Source of the DNA: Oscillospiraceae bacterium
GTDB taxonomy: Bacteria > Bacillota > Clostridia > Oscillospirales > Oscillospiraceae
Direction of reading: 5' to 3'
Assembly (NCBI GenBank): GCA_017440925.1
Contig: JAFSAP010000042.1
Coordinates: 1-44,076 of the forward strand
Length of the DNA stretch: 44,076 nucleotides
A program made the translations under genes and the position numbers. This document shows, one piece after another, positions 24,580 through 32,102 of the stretch. Under the pieces are notes generated by a model that searched no databases, was not told the origin of the DNA, and saw only the letters and a list, made by a program, of their open reading frames with translations. Every line of letters starts with the position of its first letter. The stretch's first letter is position 1.

Positions 24580-25539
24580 ATGAAGAATCCTGAGCGTTTG
24601 GATAATAAATTAAACGGTGAGAAGATCTATTCCATTTTCTCTTATGTCGTGGTTATCATATTTGCATTCCTGTTCACCTTCCCCCTGTACTGGATCATTA
24701 CCGGTACCTTCAAGACCAAGGTTGAGATTCTGGCAACAGAACCCGTCTGGTGGCCCAGCGAGTGGGTGCTGACCAACATCGAAAACCTGATGAGCAAGCG
24801 GTCTGCCCCCCTGTTCGATTTCACCATTCCCGCCCTGAAGATCTCCGCCTTTGGCTACGTCTTTAAGCTGGGCAGCGCCATCACCATCACCGGTCCCACG
24901 GTGCCTGCCGCCATCCGCTGGCTGGTGAACACCGTGTTCATGTCCGTTACTTCCATGCTGCTGACCTGCCTGACCGCCGCCATGGCCGGTTATGTTCTGG
25001 CCAAGAAGCGGTTCTGGGGCAAGACCCTGATCTTCACTCTGGTGGTCTGCGCCATGGCTCTGCCCAAGCAGGTCATTCTGATCCCTCTGGTTCGGGAAAT
25101 GTCTGCCCTGAACCTGTATGACACCATCTGGGCCGTTATCTTCCCCATCGTGGGCTGGCCCTTCGGTGTGTTCCTGCTGAAACAGTTTGCTGAGGGCATC
25201 CCCACCGAAATGGTGGAAGCCTGCCGCATCGACGGCGCTTCTGAGTGGCGGACCTTTACCGATGTCATGTTCCCCATGATCAAGCCCGGTGTTGGCGCCT
25301 GTGCCATCTTCACCTTCATCAACTCCTGGAATGATTACTTCATGCAGCTGATCATGCTGACCTCCACCAAGAACCTGACCATTTCTCTGGGCATCGCCAC
25401 CATGCAGGCAGAAAACGCAACTGACTTTGGTCTGCTGATGGCCGGTTCCGCTCTGGCTTCCGTGCCCATCATCATCGTGTTCCTGATCTTCCAGAAGTAC
25501 TTTACCAAGGGCATCACCATGGGTGCCGTTAAGGGTTAA
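24580..25539 (+). CDS. Sugar ABC transporter permease, MalG type
   Basis: Second permease subunit, 319 residues with six hydrophobic segments and the EAA-type loop EACRIDGASEWRTFTDVMFP (about residues 213-232), which ends in the usual G-rich C-terminus (KYFTKGITMGAVKG). An insert of about 40 residues lies between the first segment and the second, including KISAFGYVFKLGSAITITGP. AAGGAGGTG precedes the ATG. It forms the membrane channel with the preceding permease for import of the sugar bound by the lipoprotein. The next gene is nanA, 28 bp downstream. Confidence 0.93.
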   Translation: MKNPERLDNKLNGEKIYSIFSYVVVIIFAFLFTFPLYWIITGTFKTKVEILATEPVWWPSEWVLTNIENLMSKRSAPLFDFTIPALKISAFGYVFKLGSAITITGPTVPAAIRWLVNTVFMSVTSMLLTCLTAAMAGYVLAKKRFWGKTLIFTLVVCAMALPKQVILIPLVREMSALNLYDTIWAVIFPIVGWPFGVFLLKQFAEGIPTEMVEACRIDGASEWRTFTDVMFPMIKPGVGACAIFTFINSWNDYFMQLIMLTSTKNLTISLGIATMQAENATDFGLLMAGSALASVPIIIVFLIFQKYFTKGITMGAVKG

Positions 25540-25567
25540 TATCCACTTCAATAAGGAGAATTGAATT

Positions 25568-26494
25568 ATGAAGAACATCAAGAAGTATGAAGGCATTATC
25601 CCCGCCCTGTACGCCTGCTATGACGACAATGGTGCCGTTTCCATCGAGCGTACCAAGGCTCTGACCCAGTGGTTCATCGACCAGGGTGTCAACGGCCTGT
25701 ACGTCGGCGGTTCCTCCGGAGAGTGCATCTACCAGACCAAGGACGAGCGTAAGGCCGTTCTGGAAGCTGTCATGGAAGTGGCCCGCGGCAAGATCACCAT
25801 CATCGCCCACATCGCCTGCAACAATACCGCAGAATCCTGCGAACTGGCTGCCCATGCCGAGAGCCTGGGCGTTGACGCCATCGCCTCCATTCCTCCCATC
25901 TACTTCAAGCTGCCCCCCTATGCCATTGCCAAGTACTGGAATGACATGAGCGCCGCTGCTCCCAACACCGAGTTCATCATCTACAACATTCCCCAGCTGG
26001 CAGGCGTGGCTCTGACCACCAGCCTTCTGAATGAAATGATGAAGAACCCCATGGTTGTCGGTGTCAAGAATTCCTCTCCCGCTACCCAGGACATCCAGAT
26101 GTGGCGTGACGAGGCCATCAAGCAGAACCGGGAATTCGTTGTTTTCAACGGTCCCGACGAGCAGCTGATCTCCGGTCTGGTGATGGGCGCTACCGGCGGC
26201 ATCGGCGGCACCTACGGTGCTATGCCCAAGCTGTACCTGAAGCTGTACGAGCTGGTGAAGACCGGCGACCTGGTCACCGCTCTGGACATCCAGAACGAGT
26301 GCTGCCGCATCATCTACAAGCTGTGCTCTGCCCACGGCAACATGTACGCTGTTATCAAGGAGTGCCTGCGCAAGCTGGGCGGCCCCGACTGTGGCTCCGT
26401 CCGCGCACCTCTGGCTGAGCTGATCGATGCTGACGCTGTCGTCGTTGACGAGGCTGTGGCTATGATCCAGGCTGCCCTGGCAAAGTATTGCTAA
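25568..26494 (+). CDS. nanA: N-acetylneuraminate lyase
   Basis: Class I aldolase that splits N-acetylneuraminate into N-acetylmannosamine and pyruvate in the cytoplasm. The 308-residue product belongs to the DapA/NanA family. It has the carboxylate-binding motif GGSSGE (residues 47-52), Tyr 139 in YNIP, and the Schiff-base Lys 167 in VGVKNSS. GECIYQT after the GxSGE motif and YNIPQLAGVALT are of NanA rather than DapA type. AAGGAGAA precedes the ATG. It is the last gene before a strong terminator, in a likely operon with the transporter genes. The dihydrodipicolinate-synthase alternative is less likely given the motifs and context. Confidence 0.93.
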   Translation: MKNIKKYEGIIPALYACYDDNGAVSIERTKALTQWFIDQGVNGLYVGGSSGECIYQTKDERKAVLEAVMEVARGKITIIAHIACNNTAESCELAAHAESLGVDAIASIPPIYFKLPPYAIAKYWNDMSAAAPNTEFIIYNIPQLAGVALTTSLLNEMMKNPMVVGVKNSSPATQDIQMWRDEAIKQNREFVVFNGPDEQLISGLVMGATGGIGGTYGAMPKLYLKLYELVKTGDLVTALDIQNECCRIIYKLCSAHGNMYAVIKECLRKLGGPDCGSVRAPLAELIDADAVVVDEAVAMIQAALAKYC

Positions 26495-26504
26495 ACCACT
26501 TTTC

Positions 26505-26538
26505 GCCGCCGGGGATCCTCCCCGGCGGCTGTTTTTTA
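26505..26538 (+). terminator. Terminator after nanA
   Basis: Perfect 10-bp stem GCCGCCGGGG/CCCCGGCGGC (26505-26529), 5-nt loop, followed by TGTTTTTT. Confidence 0.95.
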
Positions 26539-26549
26539 AGTTTTCACCC

Positions 26550-26620
26550 GTAGGGGTGGGTTTCCAACCTGCCCGGGAAAGTGTGTTGCCCATGCGGGAG
26601 GGGTAAAAACCCTTCCCTAC
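26550..26620. repeat. Paired-hairpin element, copy 1
   Basis: A 71-bp unit with inverted ends GTAGGGGTGGGT / AAACCCTTCCCTAC. Each arm is itself a small hairpin (GGTGGGTTTCCAACCTGCC; GGGAGGGGTAAAAACCCTTCC). It is the shortest of three such elements in the window and lies between nanA and the YdcF-like gene. Confidence 0.7.
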
Positions 26621-26650
26621 AGAATATATTACGTTTCAGCGGAGAAAAGC

Positions 26651-27301
26651 ATGGACTTTTTAGAACCCTTACAGATCATCTGGGATTACCTGGGGATGCA
26701 TCAGACCCCCACAAAAGCGGACTGTATCGTCGGCTTCGGTAATTTCAATACCAATATCGCCCGCCGGGCGGCAGAACTGTATCACCAGGGCTATGCCCCG
26801 AAGATCCTGTTCACCGGAGGTCTTGGCCGGAATACCACCCGCCTCTTTACGGAGCCGGAGGCTGTCCGGTTTGCAAAGGTAGCCATGGAATGCGGCGTTC
26901 CGGAATGTGACATTATCCTGGAGGATAGGTCCACCAACACCAAGGAAAACATTGACTTTATGCGGGAAATTTTCGAAAAGCAGGGAATTCCCCATGACCA
27001 TGTGCTGGGTGTCCACCAGCCCTTCATGGAGCGGCGGATCTGCGCAGCCCTGGGTGTCTACTGGCCGGAACTGAACTTTACCGTCACCTCTCCCCAGGTC
27101 ACAATCCCGGAATATCTGGCCTCTGCCAAAGAGCAGGGCATGACGGAAAATGCTGCGATTTCTGTGATCGTCGGTGACTTCCAGCGGATGGACCTGTATG
27201 CAAAGCTGGGCTATCAGGTTCCCCAGGAGATTCCCGAAGAGGCATGGCATGCTTTCCATGCTCTGGTGGCCATGGGCTACGACAAACAGCTTGCAAAGTA
27301 A
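26651..27301 (+). CDS. YdcF-family (DUF218) protein
   Basis: Protein of 216 residues with the DUF218/ElyC-SanA-YdcF Rossmann-like fold: DCIVGFGNFNTNIARRAAELY, then ILFTGGLGRNT (about residue 53) and the family signature EDRSTNTKENIDFMRE (about residue 92). There is no signal peptide or membrane helix, so it is probably cytoplasmic, like E. coli YdcF. Its reaction is unknown; YdcF binds S-adenosylmethionine. A GGAG-type ribosome binding site lies before the ATG. It is placed between nanA and the ROK gene, but its own terminator context and repeat leave open whether it is functionally linked to sialic acid use. Confidence 0.85.
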   Translation: MDFLEPLQIIWDYLGMHQTPTKADCIVGFGNFNTNIARRAAELYHQGYAPKILFTGGLGRNTTRLFTEPEAVRFAKVAMECGVPECDIILEDRSTNTKENIDFMREIFEKQGIPHDHVLGVHQPFMERRICAALGVYWPELNFTVTSPQVTIPEYLASAKEQGMTENAAISVIVGDFQRMDLYAKLGYQVPQEIPEEAWHAFHALVAMGYDKQLAK

Positions 27302-27342
27302 TTCCTTTGTGAAAAAGTGTAAAAAAGTAATCGATAATGCTA

Positions 27343-27370
27343 TTGCGAACTGTTCAGTTTGTGATATAAT
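27343..27370 (+). promoter_or_regulatory. Promoter of the ROK-family gene
   Basis: -35 TTGCGA (27343-27348) and -10 TATAAT (27365-27370), spacer 16 bp. The spacer holds a short palindrome AACTG-TT-CAGTT that could be an operator half-pair. Confidence 0.7.
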
Positions 27371-27404
27371 ATCAACATACATAATAAATAAGGAGGAACT
27401 TCCT

Positions 27405-28784
27405 ATGCAGTACTTAGGCGTTGAATATTCCATTAAGCATGCCCCCAAGCTGGATCCCACCTTCATTCCCTTCGGTGTGTGGCGCGCTGCCTACCTGAAG
27501 GATGCCAAGAAGCCCATTGCCATCGCTGTTGAGCGCGACAATGGCCAGATCTCCGTCCACAAGACCTTTATCCACGGTACCCCCGAAATGGCTGCTGCTG
27601 ACTACCGTTATGTGGAGCGCTATGTGAAGTTCCTGCTGTGGTCCATCGGCGGCTTCAAGGTCTACATCTGCGGCTGCTCCGACCTGGCTCAGAAGCTTCA
27701 GGCTGCCTACAAGGTAGGCGGCGAGCGTGAGTTCGACTTCACCTTTGTTGACCAGCTGTTTGAGAAGGTTCTGGAGATCATCGATCTGCCCCTGGAAGAG
27801 TGCCCCGCTGCCAACGAGACCGCTATGCCCATGGGCGGCCACATGGACGGCTGCCGCATCGGCTTCGATGCCGGCGGATCCGACCGCAAGGTCTCCGCTG
27901 TTATCGACGGCGAGTGCGTCTACTCCGAAGAAGTTATCTGGTTCCCCAAGCTGAAGGAGGATCCCGATTACCACTATGAGCACATCCTGGAGGCCTTCAA
28001 GACTGCTGCTTCCAAGATGCCCAGAGTGGATGCCATCGGCGTTTCCTCTGCCGGTGACTACATCGACAACGAGCCCCGCGTTGCCTCCCTGTTTATCAAG
28101 GTTCCCCGTGAAAACTGGGACAAGGTCAAGACCATCTACACCCGCGCTGCTGCTGCCATCGGTGATGTTCCCCTGGTAGTTGCCAACGACGGCGACGTTT
28201 CCGCTCTGGCCGGTGCCATGGGCCTGGGCAAGGGCAAGATGATGGGTCTGGCCATGGGTACTTCCGAGGCCGTTGGCTATGTCGATGCTGACAAGAACGT
28301 TCTGGGCTGGATCAACGAGCTGGCCTTTGCACCTGTTGACCTGCAGGAAGGCGCAATGCAGGACGAGTGGTCCTTTGACTTCGGTGTCGGCTGCAAGTAC
28401 TTCTCCCAGGATGCCGTCATCAAGCTGTGCCCCGCTGCCGGTATCGAGCTGGATCCCGAGCTGTCTCTGGCTGACAAGCTGAAGGCTGTTCAGAAGCTGA
28501 TGGAGGCTGACGATCCCAGAGCACAGGCTATCTTCGAGACCATCGGTGCCTACTTCGGCTACACCGTGGTTCTGTACTCCCAGTTCTACGATCTGGACTA
28601 CATCATGCTGATGGGCCGTGTCATGTCCGGCAAGGGCGGCGATACCATTCTGCGTGTCACCAACCAGATCCTGACAGAAGAGTATCCCGAACTGGCTGCC
28701 AAGTGCACCGTCACTCTGCCCGATGAGAAGATGCGCCGCGTCGGCCAGGCCGTTGCTGCTGCATCCCTGCCCCAGATCAAGTAA
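27405..28784 (+). CDS. Atypical ROK-family sugar-kinase-like protein with N-terminal extension
   Basis: Protein of 459 residues, about 150 longer than ordinary ROK kinases. Residues 150 onward look like a ROK/ASKHA domain: phosphate loop FDAGGSDRK (154-162), VDAIGVSSAGDY, the catalytic-type NDGDVSALAGA (261-271), and GLAMGTSEAVGYV (281-293). The zinc motif CxCGxxGCxE and the GH(I/M) of classic ROK kinases are not visible; NELAFAPVDL stands at the equivalent place. The first 145 residues are unrecognised, with a possible degenerate beta-hairpin (PIAIAVERDNGQISVHK). AGGAGG precedes the ATG at 27405. Codon bias is very strong. Candidate GlcNAc or ManNAc kinase from context; activity is unproven. 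Confidence 0.75.
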   Translation: MQYLGVEYSIKHAPKLDPTFIPFGVWRAAYLKDAKKPIAIAVERDNGQISVHKTFIHGTPEMAAADYRYVERYVKFLLWSIGGFKVYICGCSDLAQKLQAAYKVGGEREFDFTFVDQLFEKVLEIIDLPLEECPAANETAMPMGGHMDGCRIGFDAGGSDRKVSAVIDGECVYSEEVIWFPKLKEDPDYHYEHILEAFKTAASKMPRVDAIGVSSAGDYIDNEPRVASLFIKVPRENWDKVKTIYTRAAAAIGDVPLVVANDGDVSALAGAMGLGKGKMMGLAMGTSEAVGYVDADKNVLGWINELAFAPVDLQEGAMQDEWSFDFGVGCKYFSQDAVIKLCPAAGIELDPELSLADKLKAVQKLMEADDPRAQAIFETIGAYFGYTVVLYSQFYDLDYIMLMGRVMSGKGGDTILRVTNQILTEEYPELAAKCTVTLPDEKMRRVGQAVAAASLPQIK

Positions 28785-28796
28785 TCTTACCAGTTC

Positions 28797-28826
28797 AAAA
28801 GCACCCGCTGTAAGCGGGTGCTTTTT
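28797..28826 (+). terminator. Terminator after the ROK-family gene
   Basis: Stem GCACCCGC/GCGGGTGC (28801-28821), extended by A-T pairs, then TTTTT. Confidence 0.93.
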
Positions 28827-28881
28827 CTGCACAAATTTACGGAAATTAACTGTTTTTCCGATAAAGAAACGAATTTTACCG

Positions 28882-28910
28882 TTGCAAACCGGGAAAAACT
28901 ATGCTACAAT
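28882..28910 (+). promoter_or_regulatory. Promoter of the COG2426-HIT unit
   Basis: -35 TTGCAA (28882-28887) and -10 TACAAT (28905-28910), spacer 17 bp, 30 bp upstream of the ATG. Confidence 0.85.
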
Positions 28911-28940
28911 GTCCGGGAAATTTGAACTTAGGAGAGAAAG

Positions 28941-29414
28941 ATGCTCAGAAAATATCTGCTTGTATTTCTGGTTTCTATGGTGCCGCTGATCGAACTTCGC
29001 GGTGGCGTGCCCATTGCCGTGGGCATGGGACTGGATTATTTTAAAGCCCTCATTGTCTGCGTTATTGGCAATATGCTGCCTGTGCCTGTCATCTACTTCT
29101 TTGCCCGCAAGGTGCTGGAGTGGGGCCGGGACAAAAAATATATCGGGAAGTTCTTCACCTACTGCATTGAAAAAGGTGAGCACGGCGGCCAGAGGCTGAC
29201 AGCCAGGGCAGGCCGGGGCGGCTTGTTTATTGCCCTGATGCTGTTCGTTGGTATTCCCGTGCCCGGCACCGGTGCCTGGACAGGAACGCTGGCAGCATCC
29301 TTTCTGAACATGGGCATCAAATCCACATCCCTGGCGGTTTCCCTGGGTGTGGTCATTGCCGGAATCATCATGGGTGTTGTCAGCATGACGGGCATCCATG
29401 TGCTGGGATTATAA
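28941..29414 (+). CDS. Small multidrug export family (COG2426) membrane protein
   Basis: Membrane protein of 157 residues. Features of this family are the N-terminal MVPLIELRGGVPIAVG segment (about residue 13), GNMLPVPVIYFFARKVL, and VGIPVPGTGAWTGTLAA in the middle; about four hydrophobic helices are present. The family name comes from weak drug-export evidence, and its true substrate is not settled. AGGAGA precedes the ATG. The HIT gene follows after 17 bp and is probably cotranscribed. Confidence 0.88.
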   Translation: MLRKYLLVFLVSMVPLIELRGGVPIAVGMGLDYFKALIVCVIGNMLPVPVIYFFARKVLEWGRDKKYIGKFFTYCIEKGEHGGQRLTARAGRGGLFIALMLFVGIPVPGTGAWTGTLAASFLNMGIKSTSLAVSLGVVIAGIIMGVVSMTGIHVLGL

Positions 29415-29431
29415 ATCTGGAGGTAAGAATT

Positions 29432-29773
29432 ATGGAAAATTGTCTGTTCTGCAAGATTATTGCCGGGGATATCCCCTCTGCGAAGGTCTGGGAGGATGAC
29501 CTGTGCTATGCTTTCCGGGATATCGCGCCCCAGGCACCCACCCACATTCTGGTGGTGCCCAAGGCCCACATCGACAGTGTTAACGGCATCACTGTGGAAA
29601 ACAGCGCTGTGGTGGCCCATATTTTCGAGGTGATCCCCCAGATTGCCAAGGCAGAAAATCTGGAAGGCGGCTACCGTGTGGTGTCCAACTGTGGGGCCGA
29701 TGCTGGTCAGACCGTATTTCATCTGCACTTCCACATCCTGGGCGGAAAGAAACTGGCCCTGGAAATGGCATAA
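29432..29773 (+). CDS. HIT-family nucleotide-binding hydrolase (HinT-like)
   Basis: Cytoplasmic protein of 113 residues, the usual HinT length. It has the N-terminal CLFCKIIAGDIPS, HILVVPKAHI, and the active-site HIT triad QTVFHLHFHILGG near residue 98. Enzymes of this group hydrolyse AMP-linked amines such as adenosine phosphoramidates. GGAGG precedes the ATG. It ends at a clear terminator. Confidence 0.95.
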   Translation: MENCLFCKIIAGDIPSAKVWEDDLCYAFRDIAPQAPTHILVVPKAHIDSVNGITVENSAVVAHIFEVIPQIAKAENLEGGYRVVSNCGADAGQTVFHLHFHILGGKKLALEMA

Positions 29774-29780
29774 AGTATTG

Positions 29781-29808
29781 ATGGGAGGGTCTGTGCCCTC
29801 CCATTTTT
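29781..29808 (+). terminator. Terminator after the HIT gene
   Basis: Perfect 9-bp stem ATGGGAGGG/CCCTCCCAT, 6-nt loop, then TTTT C. It ends just before the -35 of the thiT promoter. Confidence 0.88.
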
Positions 29809-29809
29809 C

Positions 29810-29837
29810 TTGACATCTGAATCCTGTCTGCTATAAT
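29810..29837 (+). promoter_or_regulatory. thiT promoter
   Basis: Consensus -35 TTGACA (29810-29815) and -10 TATAAT (29832-29837), spacer 16 bp, about 25 bp upstream of the TPP riboswitch. Confidence 0.9.
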
Positions 29838-29860
29838 AATGGTAGTCGCAAAACAAATAA

Positions 29861-29953
29861 GTCTTCGGGGAGCCGGATGCATCCGGCTGAGAGTGGGATA
29901 TGTTGCCCTGACCCGTGAACCTGATACGGTTAGTACCGTCGGAGGGAAAGATG
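29861..29953 (+). promoter_or_regulatory. TPP riboswitch (THI element)
   Basis: The conserved THI elements occur in order: GGGGAGCC, a closed P3 arm (GGATGCATCC), GGCTGAGAG, the second helix with GACCC, GAACCTGATACGGTTAG, and the closing GGAGGGAA. The outer P1 helix pairs GTCTT (29861-29865) with AAGAT (29948-29952). Known function: thiamine pyrophosphate binding turns the gene off. It controls the ECF thiamine transporter gene starting at 30032. Confidence 0.96.
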
Positions 29954-29976
29954 CATATATGGGATACCTTTTGTGT

Positions 29977-30005
29977 CGCATTGCACCTGGACGGTTTGCA
30001 ATGCG
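29977..30005 (+). promoter_or_regulatory. Expression-platform hairpin of the TPP riboswitch
   Basis: Perfect 9-bp stem CGCATTGCA/TGCAATGCG with an 11-nt loop, followed by GCAATTTCATTTTT, between the riboswitch and the ribosome binding site. It looks like the ligand-dependent terminator; its T-run is interrupted, so control at translation is also possible. Confidence 0.65.
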
Positions 30006-30031
30006 GCAATTTCATTTTTGGAGGTATTCTC

Positions 30032-30598
30032 ATGCAAAACAAAACACATCAAAACATCCGGGCGCTGACGGAAGGCGCCGTGCTTGTGGGTCTGGGTTTC
30101 GTGCTCAGCTTCGTCAAGCTCTATGAACTGCCCAACGGCGGCAGTCTGACTCCTGCCATGTTTCCCATCCTGCTCTACGGCCTGCGGTGGGGCCTGGCCC
30201 GGGGCCTGGGAGCCGGATTTGTTTTCGGCCTTATGCAGCTGCTGTTTGACGGCGCCTATGCCTGGGGCTGGCAGTCCATGATCCTGGACTATCTGCTGGC
30301 CTTTACCCCTCTGGGCCTGACGGGTCTGTTCAAAGGAAAGGCCTGGGGTATTTTCCCCGGTACAGTTATCGGCTGTGTGGGCCGGTTTGCGGTGCATTAT
30401 GTATCCGGTGTCACCATTTATAAGATCATCGAGCCTACGGCCATTCCCGGCATCGGCACCTTTGATAATGCAGCCCTGTATTCCATTGTCTACAACGGCA
30501 GCTATATGCTGCCCAACATGCTGCTGGCCCTGGCCCTGGCAGCCCTTCTGTATAAACCCATGAAGCGGTTTTTCGCAGGCAGTGATATTCAGAAATAA
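30032..30598 (+). CDS. thiT: ECF-type thiamine transporter S component ThiT
   Basis: Membrane substrate-binding subunit for thiamine, 188 residues with about six hydrophobic helices. ThiT-type features include the N-terminal ALTEGAVLVGLGFVLSFVKL, the loop segment LPNGGSLTPAMFPI (about residues 34-47), FGLMQLLFDGAYAWGWQSMILDY and a C-terminal YNGSYMLPNMLL. It works with a shared EcfA/A'/T module not present here. GGAGGT lies upstream of the ATG at 30032; longer in-frame starts would lie inside the riboswitch. The TPP riboswitch upstream agrees with the thiamine assignment. Confidence 0.95.
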   Translation: MQNKTHQNIRALTEGAVLVGLGFVLSFVKLYELPNGGSLTPAMFPILLYGLRWGLARGLGAGFVFGLMQLLFDGAYAWGWQSMILDYLLAFTPLGLTGLFKGKAWGIFPGTVIGCVGRFAVHYVSGVTIYKIIEPTAIPGIGTFDNAALYSIVYNGSYMLPNMLLALALAALLYKPMKRFFAGSDIQK

Positions 30599-30599
30599 G

Positions 30600-30630
30600 A
30601 AAAGGCGGCAGGTTACCTGCCGCCTTTTTC
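30600..30630 (+). terminator. Terminator after thiT
   Basis: Stem AAAGGCGGCAGGT / ACCTGCCGCCTTT (30601-30627) closing on a tiny loop, followed by TT C. Confidence 0.92.
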
Positions 30631-30654
30631 TATGGGAAATAGAAATATGACTAT

Positions 30655-30789
30655 GTAGGGGAGGGTCTTGACCCTCCTTTAACGTAACGTTGTTTGAGCA
30701 ACACCGTTTCCTGTATGCCCGTATTACCCGACATAATCATTCTGCGTATTATTTTGATGGGCTTAGGGAGGGTCAAGACCCTCCCCTAC
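30655..30789. repeat. Paired-hairpin element, copy 2
   Basis: A 135-bp unit between convergent thiT and the SLH gene. It has inverted ends GTAGGGGAGGGTC / GACCCTCCCCTAC; each arm folds back on itself (GGAGGGTCTTGACCCTCC; GGGAGGGTCAAGACCCTCCC). The roughly 90-bp interior differs from the other copies and has no ORF. Confidence 0.8.
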
Positions 30790-30795
30790 GGTTGC

Positions 30796-31995
30796 TTACT
30801 CTGCGAAAACGGATTTGCTGTTCATTTGCACTGCCTGGTATAGAACCTGTGCTGCTTCTCCCCGGGTGAGGACAGCCTCCGCATCCAATGCAAAGCCGTT
30901 ATCGGCCAGAGTGGTCATTGCGGTTTGTGCCCAGACGGGCAGTGTGGACTCCGCTGCAGTTTCTGCATCCTCCTGCATGGCCACCCGCAGATCCAGTGCA
31001 TTTTGCAGCATCACTGCGGCTTCCGCGCCGGTGATGGGTGTATCTGCGCCGAATACCTCCTGTTCCGGCAGGCCGGCAGTCAGACCGGAGCGGACGGCGG
31101 CAGCCAGATAGGGCTGAAGCCAGACAGGAATTTCATCGGTATAGCCTGTGAGGGCAGTATCTTCCTCCGCAGGAATGTCCAGGGCCTTCACCAGCATGGT
31201 GACGAATTCCCCACGGGTGACTTCCTTTTCCGGATGGAAGCAGGGCTTTCCTGCCAGCCGTTCCCCGGCGAAAATGCCGGTGTTGCGCATCCATTCAGCA
31301 GCGAAACGGCATTCTTTGCCCATGGTGTCGGTGTATTGGGTGGCATCTGAGGGCTTGAGGATATTGATGGTGACAGTTGCCTCCCGGCTGACCTTTCCGG
31401 CAGGATCCGCAGCAGTGAAGGTGAAGGAATCTACACCTACTTTGTTCTTTTTGGGGGCATAGGTGAAGCTGCCGTCCTGGTTCAGGGTCAAAGTGCCCCG
31501 TTTGGGCTGCCGGGTGACGGTGAAGGTCAGTGCCTGCCCTTCCGGGTCGTTGACTTTCAGCTTGCCGGTGACTTCCAGATTCTTATAGGTTTCCATGGCA
31601 AGATCCTCGGCAATGGGCGCCTTATCCTCCTTGCCCCGGATGGAAATGGTCATGGCGGCAGAGGGCGCCACGCAGTCTGCATAAATGGGCAGGTATTCCA
31701 CCATGGCGCTGCGGTCAGTCTCTGTCCGCAGGGGACAGAAGGTCATCTGAGCCACCTGCTCAGCAGTAAGGATATCGCCTTCCCGAAGCACACGGGTGCC
31801 CAGCATCATCGTGCCGGTATTCGCCTCCGGCAGGCCGGTGATGCAGATACCGGTGACGGCATTTTCCGAAGAAAAGTCCCCGGCGGAGAAGCAGTAAACA
31901 CTGTCGCAGTCGGTTTCTGCTGCGGCAGCAGGAAGAACTGCGCCGCCAAGACACAAAACAGCTGTCAGGGCGGAAAGAAAACGGATTCGTAACAT
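30796..31995 (-). CDS. S-layer-homology (SLH) surface protein with cadherin-like domain
   Basis: Exported protein of 399 residues: signal peptide ending near ALPAAAA (about residue 26), an N-terminal region of unknown type, a cadherin/Ig-like repeat (DKAPIAEDLAMETYKN...GTLTLNQDGSFTYAPKKN...DSFTFTAADPAGKVS, about 125-210), and a C-terminal run of about three SLH-type modules (EVTRGEFVTMLVKAL, PITGAEAAVMLQNAL, VLTRGEAAQVLYQAV). SLH modules bind secondary cell-wall polymers, so it is probably attached to the cell surface. The ligand or partner is unknown. GGAGG precedes the ATG at 31995. Confidence 0.88.
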   Translation of the reverse strand: MLRIRFLSALTAVLCLGGAVLPAAAAETDCDSVYCFSAGDFSSENAVTGICITGLPEANTGTMMLGTRVLREGDILTAEQVAQMTFCPLRTETDRSAMVEYLPIYADCVAPSAAMTISIRGKEDKAPIAEDLAMETYKNLEVTGKLKVNDPEGQALTFTVTRQPKRGTLTLNQDGSFTYAPKKNKVGVDSFTFTAADPAGKVSREATVTINILKPSDATQYTDTMGKECRFAAEWMRNTGIFAGERLAGKPCFHPEKEVTRGEFVTMLVKALDIPAEEDTALTGYTDEIPVWLQPYLAAAVRSGLTAGLPEQEVFGADTPITGAEAAVMLQNALDLRVAMQEDAETAAESTLPVWAQTAMTTLADNGFALDAEAVLTRGEAAQVLYQAVQMNSKSVFAE

Positions 31996-32067
31996 AAATC
32001 AACCTCCAGAAAAAGATTTCCGGTGGTATTGTTTGCCAGTGCTGGCAGAATTATTCACACTTTGCCA

Positions 32068-32096
32068 CAAAAAAGCCGCCCCGGTTTCCGGGGCGG
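32068..32096 (-). terminator. Terminator after the folT-like gene
   Basis: Minus-strand stem CCGCCCCGG/CCGGGGCGG (32076-32096) with a 3-nt loop, followed by CTTTTTTG. Confidence 0.93.
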
Positions 32097-32102
32097 TTTC
32101 TG

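Noticed and set aside
25568-26494. Dihydrodipicolinate synthase (dapA) instead of nanA
   Set aside because: The GGSSGE motif followed by CIYQT, the YNIPQLAG segment, and the transporter and epimerase context favour N-acetylneuraminate lyase.
27174-27404. Longer N-terminus for the ROK-like protein
   Set aside because: The frame stays open upstream but overlaps the YdcF-like gene and passes through the promoter. AGGAGG sits just before the ATG at 27405.
29915-30031. Longer N-terminus for ThiT
   Set aside because: These codons lie inside the TPP riboswitch and its expression hairpin. The ATG at 30032 has its own GGAGGT.
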